A DNA stretch of 64,000 nt from Patescibacteria group bacterium (GTDB lineage Bacteria > Patescibacteriota > Minisyncoccia > Phycocordibacterales > BOKC01), in NCBI GenBank assembly GCA_016860785.1, contig BOKC01000004.1, forward strand, positions 19,111 to 83,110. The letters are read 5' to 3'. The notes under the pieces were generated by a model. The model made no database searches. It was not told the DNA's origin and saw nothing but the letters and a program-made list of their open reading frames with translations. The translations under genes were made by a program, and so were the position numbers. The first letter of the stretch is position 1; each line of letters begins with the position of its first letter. Below, one piece after another: positions 33,328 to 41,147 of this stretch.

Positions 33328-34188
33328 TTAATCTCTAATTTCCAACCGTCGGCCGTCGGATTTGAAAAGGATTGTACCGCGGTCATAAGTGCCGAGGATT
33401 TTTGTTCCGGTGTTTTTCAAAATTTCCAAAACTTCGCTGTGAGGGTGGCCGTATCGATTGTCTTTACCAGCCGAAATAATTGCGTATTTTGGATTAACAG
33501 CTGTAACAAAATCATTGGAAGTTGACGTTCGAGAACCGTGATGCCCAACTTTCAAGACGTCGCTTTCTAAAAATTCATTATCCAAAAAATTCAAATATTC
33601 CTCTATTTTTATCGGCGCGTCACCCGCAAGCAAAAAACTTGTATCACCAAAAAATAATTTACCGACGATTGAAGAGTCATTCGGGTTAAGCCCTGAAACA
33701 TCTCGGTCGGGAAACAAGACAACAAAAACAACTCCACCGCCCAAATCAATTTTCATACCTCTTCTTGCTATCAGTTTTTGGGAATCAGACAAGGCAACTG
33801 CATTTTGAAAATCCCTAAAAATTCTGGTTTCAGCTAAGACGTCTGGATCGATAACAAAATCCACCTCAAAACGCCTGAAAATTTCCGACAAGCCGCCAAT
33901 GTGATCGGCATCCGGGTGTGTTGCCAATACAACATCAATCTTTTTACTATAGAAAGGTATAGCTTTAGATAAGGCCAACATCAAAGCCGAAGCGCTCTGC
34001 CCGCCATCAATTAACATTTTATTGCCAGAGGGTGATTTTATTAAAATTGCATCTCCTTGACCGACATCTAAAAAATAAATTTGAAATTGAGAATTACCGG
34101 AAGACCAAACAACACTCCAAATAAAAACATTTGTTAGAAGAAGCAGAACAACAAGCGCAAACTTGAGATTATTTTTCAAGAATGTCAT
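33328..34188 (-). CDS. ComEC-type metallo-beta-lactamase-fold hydrolase
   Basis: 286 residues: an N-terminal membrane anchor (about 5-27), then the beta-lactamase fold with DVGQGDAILI, the metal motif ATHPDADHIGGL, GDAPIKIEEYL and KVGHHGSRTSTS. This is the C-terminal domain of ComEC/Rec2 as a separate protein; the channel half is encoded at 34859-36355 on the other strand beyond the superoxide dismutase. It may degrade the non-transported DNA strand during uptake, as proposed for the fused form. Confidence 0.88.
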   Translation of the reverse strand: MTFLKNNLKFALVVLLLLTNVFIWSVVWSSGNSQFQIYFLDVGQGDAILIKSPSGNKMLIDGGQSASALMLALSKAIPFYSKKIDVVLATHPDADHIGGLSEIFRRFEVDFVIDPDVLAETRIFRDFQNAVALSDSQKLIARRGMKIDLGGGVVFVVLFPDRDVSGLNPNDSSIVGKLFFGDTSFLLAGDAPIKIEEYLNFLDNEFLESDVLKVGHHGSRTSTSNDFVTAVNPKYAIISAGKDNRYGHPHSEVLEILKNTGTKILGTYDRGTILFKSDGRRLEIRD

Positions 34189-34219
34189 TTTGAATATATT
34201 TTAGCATTTGAATTAAAAG

Positions 34220-34231
34220 AGATGTTATAAT
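34220..34231 (+). promoter_or_regulatory. Extended -10 promoter of the superoxide dismutase gene
   Basis: TGTTATAATA: an extended -10 (TG, one base, TATAAT at 34226-34231). No clear -35. The predicted leader is about 23 nt. Confidence 0.5.
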
Positions 34232-34260
34232 ATAAAAATTACTTACTCTCATTAAAAAAT

Positions 34261-34848
34261 ATGCAGTATCAAGAACAAAAATTTAATATTCCGGAACTTA
34301 AGGGAATATCAGCGAAAAATATTGAGGAGCATTTGAAGCTTTATTCGGGCTATGTTAAGCATACTAATTTAATTTTGGAGAAAATTACCGAACTTTCAAA
34401 AGACAGAGAGAAAAATACTTACCAGATTGGCGAACTCCGCCGACGGCTTGGCTTTGAATTTGATGGCATGAGAAACCACGAATTTTATTTCAAATCATTT
34501 GAAGGCGGAGCAAAAGAGCTTAAAGACGACTCAAAACTAAAAACAAAAATCACAGAAGAATTCGGGAATTTTGAAGATTGGCTTGAGGAATTCAAGCATA
34601 TGGCACTAACCCGCGGAATCGGATGGGCAATCCTTTATCACGACAAAAAAGCCGACCGACTCTTAAACGCCTGGATTGACGAACAACATTTAGGACACTT
34701 AACAGGACTTTCTCCGATTTTGGCGCTTGATATGTGGGAGCACGCTTTCGTTTACGATTATCAACCGAGCGGTAAAAAACAATACGTGGAAGACTTTTTT
34801 GAAAATTTAAATTGGGAGACCATTAAAAACAATTACTCGCAAAATTAA
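34261..34848 (+). CDS. sodB: Fe/Mn-type superoxide dismutase, atypical N-terminal region
   Basis: 195 residues. Removes superoxide with an iron or manganese centre. Ligands are visible in RNHEFYF (His), DMWEHAF (Asp and His) and a first His in EEHLKLYSGYV. The latter segment is one residue shorter than in Escherichia coli enzymes, and the usual second-sphere His is a Tyr. FEDWLEEFKHMALT and GIGWAIL follow. It lies between the two ComEC halves. Metal preference cannot be told from sequence. Confidence 0.88.
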   Translation: MQYQEQKFNIPELKGISAKNIEEHLKLYSGYVKHTNLILEKITELSKDREKNTYQIGELRRRLGFEFDGMRNHEFYFKSFEGGAKELKDDSKLKTKITEEFGNFEDWLEEFKHMALTRGIGWAILYHDKKADRLLNAWIDEQHLGHLTGLSPILALDMWEHAFVYDYQPSGKKQYVEDFFENLNWETIKNNYSQN

Positions 34849-34858
34849 AAAATAAAAA

Positions 34859-36355
34859 ATGAAGTTGGCTGATTGGCTGTTTTATTCTCTCGCCGCTTTT
34901 GTTGTCGGAGTTTTTTTGAGGTCATTTTTTGATTTTCCCTGGCTTTTTTTCATTAACCTCTCTTTCATTTCACTCGCTGTATTTACGCTAATCTTCATAT
35001 TAGATCGCCAAGCGCTTAAATTTTTTCTTGGTATCGCTTTCATTTCTGTTTTTGCCGGTTTGGGAATTTTAAGAACCGAAGCAAAACTCTTTGCTAAAGA
35101 TGAACTGCGGATTTTTAGAGACACTGAAGAGGTCGTCAAAATCTCTGGCGTCATAAGGGGTCAAAGAGATTTAAGAGAAAATCACATCAAGTATATCTTG
35201 CTAACCCAACCTCTAAACGAAAAGATTTTAGTCAGCACCGAGCTTTCCCAAAAATTTAACCCAGGAGACAAAATTTTAATTCAAGGCACATTACAAACTC
35301 CTAAAGAATTTCCTGATTTCAATTATCGCGAATTCTTATCAAAAGACGGCATCCGAACCGTTGCCTATTATCCGGAAATAGAAATTCTCCAAAAGAGTGG
35401 TTTCAATTTCTATGTCGCGATTTTACAAATAAAAGAAAAACTAAGGCAGGCCAACAGACGCGCCCTACCTTTTCCTGAAAGCGAACTTTTAGGCGCGATG
35501 GTTTTGGGCGATAAACAACTTCTGCCGGATTATCTGAAGGAATCTTTTAACACAACCGGTATCCGCCACATCACCGCCATTTCTGGAATGCACATCACCA
35601 TCATCGCTTCACTTCTTATGGCTTTTTTTGCTTATGGAACCAAGTTGGGAAAGGATCGGGGGTTTTATCTGGTTTTATTTTTTCTTATTTTTTATATTGC
35701 CCTTGTCGGCTTTCCACCATCAGCGGTCAGAGCCGGCATTATGGCAAGTATAGTGCTTCTGGCGGAAAAGGTGCGGAGAAATTACTTCGCACCAAGAGCT
35801 TTAGTCTTGGCGGCATTCGCAATGCTTCTTTTTAATCCCGCACTTTTGCGTTTTGATGCCGGTTTTCAACTATCATTTCTAGCGGTTTTGGGAATTATCT
35901 ATATCGCCCCGCTTTTTAATTTAATACTTGAAAAAATTTCTGTATTGAAAAACAAAAAATTAGTTTGGTTGAAAAAAGTCTTATCAATGACTTTAGGCGC
36001 CCAGATTTCAACTTTGCCGATTTTGGTTTACAACTTCGGACTCTTTTCTCTTTCCGCGCCAGTAGTCAACGTTCTTGTCGTGCCTCTCTTGCCTTTTGTC
36101 ATCGGTTTCGGTTTTATCGGAATCTTAGCCGGCCTCGTTTCTCAAGCTGTTGGAGTAGTTTTTTCTTTTCCGGCATTTCTTTTATTGAGCTATATAATTT
36201 CTTTAAGCCAGTTTTTTGATAACTTTAAATGGAGCGGTATAAAAGTAGAAAATTTCCATTGGTCACTCGTGATTGTTTTTTATGTTTTTCTAATTACCAC
36301 TGTAGTGTTCTTAAGAAATAAATATTTAAAACAAATAAACTCGGAAACACTCTAG
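34859..36355 (+). CDS. comEC: ComEC/Rec2-type competence membrane protein (channel half)
   Basis: 498 residues: two or three N-terminal helices, the DUF4131-like external OB region (about 75-180), then the Competence domain with IRHITAISGMHITIIASLL and GFPPSAVRAGIMASIVLLAE and about seven more helices. The metallo-beta-lactamase domain that follows in long ComEC proteins is missing and is encoded separately at 33328-34188. Together with the type IV pilus genes it suggests natural DNA uptake. It starts 10 nt after the dismutase stop. Confidence 0.92.
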   Translation: MKLADWLFYSLAAFVVGVFLRSFFDFPWLFFINLSFISLAVFTLIFILDRQALKFFLGIAFISVFAGLGILRTEAKLFAKDELRIFRDTEEVVKISGVIRGQRDLRENHIKYILLTQPLNEKILVSTELSQKFNPGDKILIQGTLQTPKEFPDFNYREFLSKDGIRTVAYYPEIEILQKSGFNFYVAILQIKEKLRQANRRALPFPESELLGAMVLGDKQLLPDYLKESFNTTGIRHITAISGMHITIIASLLMAFFAYGTKLGKDRGFYLVLFFLIFYIALVGFPPSAVRAGIMASIVLLAEKVRRNYFAPRALVLAAFAMLLFNPALLRFDAGFQLSFLAVLGIIYIAPLFNLILEKISVLKNKKLVWLKKVLSMTLGAQISTLPILVYNFGLFSLSAPVVNVLVVPLLPFVIGFGFIGILAGLVSQAVGVVFSFPAFLLLSYIISLSQFFDNFKWSGIKVENFHWSLVIVFYVFLITTVVFLRNKYLKQINSETL

Positions 36356-36454
36356 GGTTATGAATAAGAGCAATCATGCTTAAAAATCGACTTCTTTTCA
36401 GCTTCATTTTTCTACACTATTCTACACCGCCCTGCACCACCCAGAAAATTAATT

Positions 36455-37213
36455 TCAGAGAGACCAGTTTTTTATAATTTCTTTTTCTTCTTCCGCGCTT
36501 AATGCTTTTTTGAATCTGGCGCCACTTTTGCCTTTTACCCTCCTCTCACACTCTTCCCAAGTTTTATGCTTCTCGACCACACCTTCTACCATACTTAAAT
36601 ACGAATAAGCTTTACTGCGAGAGCGATTTTTAGAACTTTTTTTCTTTTCTTCCCCGTTCAAATTTAAAATATCAATTTTATATTTTGAAATATCACCTGA
36701 AAAAAGATTTGTGGCTTTTCCGTCGGCAAATTCAGTGGCAATTTGGTCTACTCTCTCATTGCCGGCAATTCCGGAATGTCCACCAACATATTTCCATTCT
36801 ATCTCTCTAAACTTTGTCAGCTCTAAAAGTTTTTCCCATAAATCTTTGTTCAAAACCGGCTCTTTATTTTTGGTAACCCAATTTCTTTTCTCCCAAGAAA
36901 AAATCCATTTAGTTATTCCGTCTATTAAGTATTTTGAATCGGTGTAAATTAGTGTATAACCACCAGAGTTTAGGGTATGAAAAAATTCTAAAGCCTTTAT
37001 GGCGGCAGTTAATTCCATGCGGTTGTTGGTGGTATGTTCTTCTCGCCCGCCGAGTTCAATTACCTCTGCATTTTTAGGATTTAGAGTTTCGGATTTAGAG
37101 TTTCCGCTATTGTTATTTTTAGGAAAAATAACAATAGCGGCATAACCCCCCGGGCCCGGATTACCCCGTGACGCGCCGTCTGTAAAAATTATAATTTGTG
37201 ATTTCTGATTCAT
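36455..37213 (-). CDS. rnhA: Ribonuclease HI with C-terminal viroplasmin-like domain
   Basis: 252 residues. Cleaves RNA in RNA-DNA hybrids. Catalytic acids lie in FTDGASRGNPG, NNRMEL, YTDSKY and NERVDQIA. Residues about 31-48 (NNNSGNSKSETLNPK) are an insertion between strands 1 and 2 that derives from a DNA hairpin and a tandem repeat. The last 50 residues (EKHKTWEECERRVKGKSGARFKKA) resemble the viroplasmin or hybrid-binding domain that normally sits N-terminal to RNase H1. It abuts recJ (end and start share base 37213). Confidence 0.9.
   Translation of the reverse strand: MNQKSQIIIFTDGASRGNPGPGGYAAIVIFPKNNNSGNSKSETLNPKNAEVIELGGREEHTTNNRMELTAAIKALEFFHTLNSGGYTLIYTDSKYLIDGITKWIFSWEKRNWVTKNKEPVLNKDLWEKLLELTKFREIEWKYVGGHSGIAGNERVDQIATEFADGKATNLFSGDISKYKIDILNLNGEEKKKSSKNRSRSKAYSYLSMVEGVVEKHKTWEECERRVKGKSGARFKKALSAEEEKEIIKNWSL
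37079..37140. repeat. Perfect 17-bp hairpin plus 14-bp tandem repeat inside rnhA
   Basis: Arms CCGCTATTGTTATTTTT (37104-37120) and AAAAATAACAATAGCGG (37124-37140) with a 3-nt loop; one arm encodes the conserved AAIVIF strand, the other the inserted PKNNNSG. Next to it GGATTTAGAGTTTC occurs twice in tandem (about 37077-37104). Frame is kept throughout. Confidence 0.85.
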
Positions 37214-38928
37214 TATTTTTTTTTAAAAACTTCAACAATCCGCAGACGAAGCTCCGGACGATTCATAAAAAAAGACTTCTCCAAGTTGACCGCTAAATCC
37301 ACTCTGCTTCCCTCCACCAAATCTTCAAATTTCTCCGGTTTGGCAAAAAAACAAATGCCCGGTATGTCAGTTTCCAGAAAAGTAATTCGAACATGCTTGC
37401 CTCCTTGACCAAATTTTTTGATTGATTTTATTTCTAAATTCTCCAAAAGAAAAACGGGCTTAGGATTACCGACACCAAAAGGTGATAGTTTTTCAATTAA
37501 TTCAAAAGTTTTCGGAGTTAAGTCTTGGCTACTCAATTTTCCGTCAATTGCCAAAATCCCACTTTCTATTTTATTTTCAAGAGCCAAATCGTCGCAAACC
37601 GAAAAAATTCTCTCCGGCAAAGTGTGGATTTTTTCAAAAAAGACCGAGAAACCGCCGGCCATTTTGTGACCGCCAAACTCTAAAAAACAATCTTTAGTCC
37701 GCTCCATCACAGCCAGAATATCTGCCCTGCCATCGGAACGACACGAACCTTTTATCATATTCTCCCCATCTCGACCCCAAAGAAAAACCGGTCGTTTAAA
37801 ATCCTCAACCAAACTATTGGCCACTAAACCAAGCAGAGATGGCCGCCAGTTTGGATTACCAATTACAACCGCCCTGTCGTGGATTCCTGGATCATTGTCT
37901 CTAATTCTTCCTCTAATTTCTTTTACGATTGTGGCCACAAGACCCTTTCTTTCATCGTTGATTTTATTTAGCCGTAACACCGCCACTTCGGCTTCCGAAA
38001 AATTCTTGGCGGTTAAAAAAGAAAAGGCGTCATCAGCGCTGCCCATTCTGGAAGCGGCGTTAATCCGAGGGGTAATCATAAAAGTTATATCGTCTTCGGA
38101 AAGAAATCTTTGGTTTATTCTTAATTTCTGAAAAATTTGACGCAGACCCGGCCGCCGCGACTTTCGCAAAACTTTCAGGCCGTAATAAGCAAAAATTCTG
38201 TTCTCTCCCAAAAGCGGCACCATATCAGAGAGAGTCGCCAGGCCGGCCATATCTAAAAACCATTTCTCTTTGCCAGACGGCCAAGAAAAATCGCCTTTTT
38301 GGATCAGAGCTTGAATGAGCTTATAAACCACCGCCGCCCCGCATAGATGCGGAAAAGGATAAGTTGAGTCCGGTCGCTTGGGATTTATGACCGCCAAAGC
38401 CGGAGGTAAGCCACCACCGTTTATTTCGTGGTGGTCCGTAATAATGACATCAACTCCAAGGTCGTTAGCTTTTTTGACTTGCGCAACGTCCGCCGTGCCA
38501 CAATCAATTGTAATGATAAGTCGAGTATTTTTTTCAGCAAAACTTTCAACCGCCTCCAAATGTAAGCCGAAGCCGTCGTTGTGTCGATGCGGAATATAGT
38601 TTTCAAAATTTTTAAAGTTGATTTGCTCAAAGAAATCCCGAAGCATTACTGCGCCCGGAATACCATCGGCGTCGTAATCGCTGTAAATGATAATTTTTTG
38701 ATTCTCTTTTATAGCAGAAATAATCCGTTCAGCGGCAATTTCAATATCGTTCAATAGAAAAGGGTCGTGAAGATGTTCGTCGTAATCTGGATTTAAAAAT
38801 TTTTCTATCTCCGCTTCAGTTTTTAATCCCCTTAAATAAAGAAGTTTTTTAAGAAGAATGTCGGCGTCATTCCCCGAGTCACCTGCCAAAACCGGGACTT
38901 CCGCCAAAGAATATTCTTTCATTTTCAA
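37213..38928 (-). CDS. recJ: Single-stranded-DNA-specific exonuclease RecJ
   Basis: 571 residues. 5'-3' exonuclease in recombination and repair. DHH phosphoesterase motifs: YSDYDADGIPGAVML, TIDCGTADVAQV, ITDHHEINGG; then DHHA1 with FGGHKMAGGFSVF and a C-terminal OB domain. The length is normal. It is followed by rnhA with no spacing, so both hybrid and single-strand nuclease functions are in one operon. Confidence 0.95.
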   Translation of the reverse strand: MKMKEYSLAEVPVLAGDSGNDADILLKKLLYLRGLKTEAEIEKFLNPDYDEHLHDPFLLNDIEIAAERIISAIKENQKIIIYSDYDADGIPGAVMLRDFFEQINFKNFENYIPHRHNDGFGLHLEAVESFAEKNTRLIITIDCGTADVAQVKKANDLGVDVIITDHHEINGGGLPPALAVINPKRPDSTYPFPHLCGAAVVYKLIQALIQKGDFSWPSGKEKWFLDMAGLATLSDMVPLLGENRIFAYYGLKVLRKSRRPGLRQIFQKLRINQRFLSEDDITFMITPRINAASRMGSADDAFSFLTAKNFSEAEVAVLRLNKINDERKGLVATIVKEIRGRIRDNDPGIHDRAVVIGNPNWRPSLLGLVANSLVEDFKRPVFLWGRDGENMIKGSCRSDGRADILAVMERTKDCFLEFGGHKMAGGFSVFFEKIHTLPERIFSVCDDLALENKIESGILAIDGKLSSQDLTPKTFELIEKLSPFGVGNPKPVFLLENLEIKSIKKFGQGGKHVRITFLETDIPGICFFAKPEKFEDLVEGSRVDLAVNLEKSFFMNRPELRLRIVEVFKKK

Positions 38929-38936
38929 GATTATAT

Positions 38937-38947
38937 CATGCTATAAT
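38937..38947 (+). promoter_or_regulatory. Extended -10 promoter of the HIT gene (leaderless)
   Basis: TGCTATAAT with TATAAT at 38942-38947. The expected start of transcription, 7-8 nt on, falls at the ATG at 38955. Confidence 0.5.
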
Positions 38948-38954
38948 CCCCAAC

Positions 38955-39320
38955 ATGGAAAAAGATTGTATTTTTTGCAAAATTGCCAGAAAGGAAATGT
39001 CGGCTCACATAGTTTACGAAGACGAAAACTTTATGGCTTTTTTAGACATCAATCCACAGACACCGGGACACGTTCAAGTTGTTCCCAAAGAGCATTACCG
39101 TTGGGTTTGGGATGTGCCAAATATCGGTGAATATTTTGAAATTACCCGGAAAATCGCCCTAGCCCAGAGAAAGGCCTTTAAAACAGAGTGGATTTTATGC
39201 CGAATTATCGGCGACGAACAGCCCCACGCCCACATTTGGGTCTTCCCAGCCGGAGATGCCGAAGGACACAAAAGCGACCTACCAGAGAACGCTGAAAAGA
39301 TAAAAGAAAACCTTGAATAG
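38955..39320 (+). CDS. HIT family nucleotide hydrolase with altered triad
   Basis: 121 residues. Histidine-triad proteins hydrolyse or transfer nucleotide phosphoramidates and dinucleotides. N-terminal CIFC zinc pair, DINPQTPGHVQVVPKEH, and the motif HAHIWVF (His91, His93, Trp95). The nucleophile His93 is present, but the third histidine of the triad is Trp. It is divergent from recJ. Confidence 0.88.
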   Translation: MEKDCIFCKIARKEMSAHIVYEDENFMAFLDINPQTPGHVQVVPKEHYRWVWDVPNIGEYFEITRKIALAQRKAFKTEWILCRIIGDEQPHAHIWVFPAGDAEGHKSDLPENAEKIKENLE

Positions 39321-39321
39321 G

Positions 39322-39355
39322 GTCTAGAGACTAGGGTTTAGGGTTTAGGGAAATA
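39322..39355. repeat. CTAGGGTTTAGGG repeat after the HIT gene
   Basis: GGGTCTAGAGACTAGGGTTT followed by AGGGTTTAGGG. The core from GACTAGGG on is identical over 21 bases to the one at 20562-20582. Confidence 0.8.
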
Positions 39356-39468
39356 CTAGAAAATTCTTAGTCAGACAATCAATCCCTCCAATCCAAGGGT
39401 AGTCCTTGTAAAAGCTTTATTTTAAGACGTGTTTTAACTACTTAGAGAAGAAAGATAGCTGAAAATAC

Positions 39469-39496
39469 TTGACAAAAAATAAAAAAGGTATAGAAT
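39469..39496 (+). promoter_or_regulatory. Promoter of candidate RNA 1
   Basis: TTGACA (39469-39474), 16-bp spacer, TAGAAT (39491-39496) preceded by TA. The predicted start is 39501-39503, where the RNA's closing stem begins. Confidence 0.7.
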
Positions 39497-39500
39497 CTTC

Positions 39501-39670
39501 GACAGAGCGTTCGGGTAGCGATTTGGGGCTGTGCCCTGCGCCGTGACCCCGAACGAAGAGGTAGAGGATGTGCGGAAGAAGTCATTCACCTTCCGTACAG
39601 GAGAATCCTCTGTCTTTAATCATTTTCTCCACAGCCCGTCGCGAGTTATGCCCTCGCGACGGGTTTTCTA
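39501..39670 (+). ncRNA. Candidate structured RNA 1, unclassified
   Basis: GACAGAG (39501-39507) closes against CTCTGTC (39608-39614). Inside are two arms: CGTTCGGG / CCCGAACG (39508-39554) with an inner GGGGC hairpin, and GAGGAT-GTGCGGAAG / CTTCCGTAC-ATCCTC (39562-39610). The pattern is a three-way junction. An intrinsic terminator stem CCCGTCGCGAG / CTCGCGACGGG with T-run ends it (39634-39667). It lacks SRP and RNase P signatures that I know. An open frame across it (39568-39942) ignores the structure and runs into the next unit. Confidence 0.62.
39634..39670 (+). terminator. Terminator of candidate RNA 1
   Basis: Stem GCCCGTCGCGAG / CTCGCGACGGG with loop TTATGCC and TTTTCTATTTT after it. 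Confidence 0.88.
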
Positions 39671-39720
39671 TTTTAAAAGTAAAATCTAACGCGAGTATTC
39701 AATCCCCGGCAAGGTCTAGA

Positions 39721-39749
39721 TTGACAAGAAAAAGGCACGGTGGTAATCT
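39721..39749 (+). promoter_or_regulatory. Promoter of candidate RNA 2
   Basis: TTGACA (39721-39726), exactly 17 bp, TAATCT (39744-39749) with an extended TGG before it. Predicted start near 39756. Confidence 0.65.
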
Positions 39750-39755
39750 CCTAAA

Positions 39756-39993
39756 TAGAAACAAGCTAAGTTGGTCGCAACGAGCACGCATTGAAATTGG
39801 CCTGCCTGCAATACGGCCACTAGTTCAGCGAAGCTCTTCACTTCGGGTTAACGGGCATGACCTGGAGGTTGCGACTCAACACGCCCACCCCACTTTGCAG
39901 GAAAGTGAGGTTGGGCGATGGGGTTGCGTCAGCGCGCACTAGCGTTACGCGAGACCCCAAGGGCCCGGCGACGCAAGGACGCCGGGCTTTTTT
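39756..39993 (+). ncRNA. Candidate structured RNA 2, unclassified, about 238 nt
   Basis: Long-range stem GTCGCAAC (39774-39781) / GTTGCGAC (39868-39875). Then a long hairpin 39883-39916 in which GCCCA, CC and CACTTT pair with AAAGTG, GG and TTGGGC. Next GGGGT-GCGT / ACGC-ACCCC (39920-39958). It ends in the terminator GCCCGGCG / CGCCGGGC plus T6. No convincing ORF, no RNase P or SRP signature. It faces the 3' end of pgk and is GC-richer than neighbouring genes. Confidence 0.62.
39963..39993 (+). terminator. Terminator of candidate RNA 2
   Basis: Perfect 8-bp stem GCCCGGCG / CGCCGGGC, loop ACGCAAGGA, then TTTTTT. The T-run is only on the plus strand, so it does not serve pgk. Confidence 0.92.
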
Positions 39994-40019
39994 CTTACTA
40001 AATTCCTAGCGCCTAGCGC

Positions 40020-41147
40020 CTAATTTCCTAGCTCAAGAGCTTCTATCCCCGGCAAGGTCTCGTTTGCTAAAAAATCTAGCATCGCGCCGCCGGCGGTTGA
40101 GACAAAACTGAATTTTTCCAAAACGGAGTCATCTAAAGCTGAAATTGTATCTCCACCGCCCATAATTGATTTAGCCGGACTTTGAGAAATCAACTTGGCT
40201 AATTTCTGCGTACCTTCCAAAAAACCTTCTTCTAAATTCCCCATTGGGCCGTTCCAAAGAATAAATTTTGATTTTTGAATGACTCGATCAAGAACTTCTA
40301 AGTCACTGACCACCACGTCTTTTATCGCATCTTCTTCCAAAACATTGCCAATAGATTTTTTAATCGAGACATCTTTGTTTCCGACAATGACGTTTTGAGA
40401 AAGAATAACTTTTGAGTTTTGTGAAAGTCGAATGATTTCTTCTTCTATGCCTTTTGAAATAAGGGATTTTCCAACCTCAAATCCTCGGGCTTTTAAAAAA
40501 TCGTTGGCTAAAACACCGCCGATAAAAATATAATCGGCAGTTTTAATAAATTTTGCAAAGAGTGGAAGTTTGGTTTCGGTTTTTGCGCCGCCGAGAATAA
40601 AAAGAAAGGGGTGTTCGGGCGAAAAAACTTCCGATAAATTTTTCAATTCTTCCTCAAATAAAAATCCAGTGAAACTCGGAAGTTTTTTCGGCAAACCGAC
40701 AATTGAGGCGTGCTTTCGGTGAGAGACCGAAAAAGCATCGTTTATATAAATATCACCGAATGAAGCCAGTTCATTAATAAAATTCTCATCGCAACTTTTT
40801 TCACCCGGCCAATTCCTTAAATTTTCTAAAAGAATTAAATCTCCGGCTCCGGCATTCTGAATAGCTATCTTAAGCTCGCTAAAATCCGAGGCAAAAAGAA
40901 TGTCCGGAAAATATTTTCTCAAATACTCAAAAACTGGGCGCAAACTCAAAATATTTTTATTCTTGTCTTCCAAATGAGAAAGAAAGATTGTCTTAGCCCC
41001 ACTCTCTCTTAAAAAATTGATAGTTGGCAGGACTTTTTTTATCCGGAAATTTTCCAGAGTTTTACCTTCTTTGATCGGAACATTTAGATCAATACGCAAT
41101 AAAACCTTCTTGCCGGACAAATAACCAATTCCTTTTAAACTTCTCAC
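40020..41147 (-). CDS. pgk: Phosphoglycerate kinase
   Basis: 375 residues. Glycolytic enzyme making ATP from 1,3-bisphosphoglycerate. KVLLRIDLNVPI, LENLRNWPGE, INDAFSVSHRKHASIVGLP, LGGAKTETKLPL, WNGPMGNLE and GGGDTISAL are in place, and the chain ends with SFVSTAGGAMLDFLANETLPGIEAL. Its start overlaps the tpiA end by 4 nt. It is slightly shorter than typical (about 390). Confidence 0.97.
   Translation of the reverse strand: MRSLKGIGYLSGKKVLLRIDLNVPIKEGKTLENFRIKKVLPTINFLRESGAKTIFLSHLEDKNKNILSLRPVFEYLRKYFPDILFASDFSELKIAIQNAGAGDLILLENLRNWPGEKSCDENFINELASFGDIYINDAFSVSHRKHASIVGLPKKLPSFTGFLFEEELKNLSEVFSPEHPFLFILGGAKTETKLPLFAKFIKTADYIFIGGVLANDFLKARGFEVGKSLISKGIEEEIIRLSQNSKVILSQNVIVGNKDVSIKKSIGNVLEEDAIKDVVVSDLEVLDRVIQKSKFILWNGPMGNLEEGFLEGTQKLAKLISQSPAKSIMGGGDTISALDDSVLEKFSFVSTAGGAMLDFLANETLPGIEALELGN

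Noticed and set aside
39695..39720. Short match to the 3' end of pgk (CCCCGGCAAGGTCT at 39702 and near 40050)
   Set aside because: Only about 17 of 20 bases match; too short to call a duplication or gene remnant.
39568..39942. Plus-strand open frame of 124 codons
   Set aside because: It starts inside one structured RNA, crosses its terminator and a second promoter, and ends in another RNA. Composition is not protein-like.
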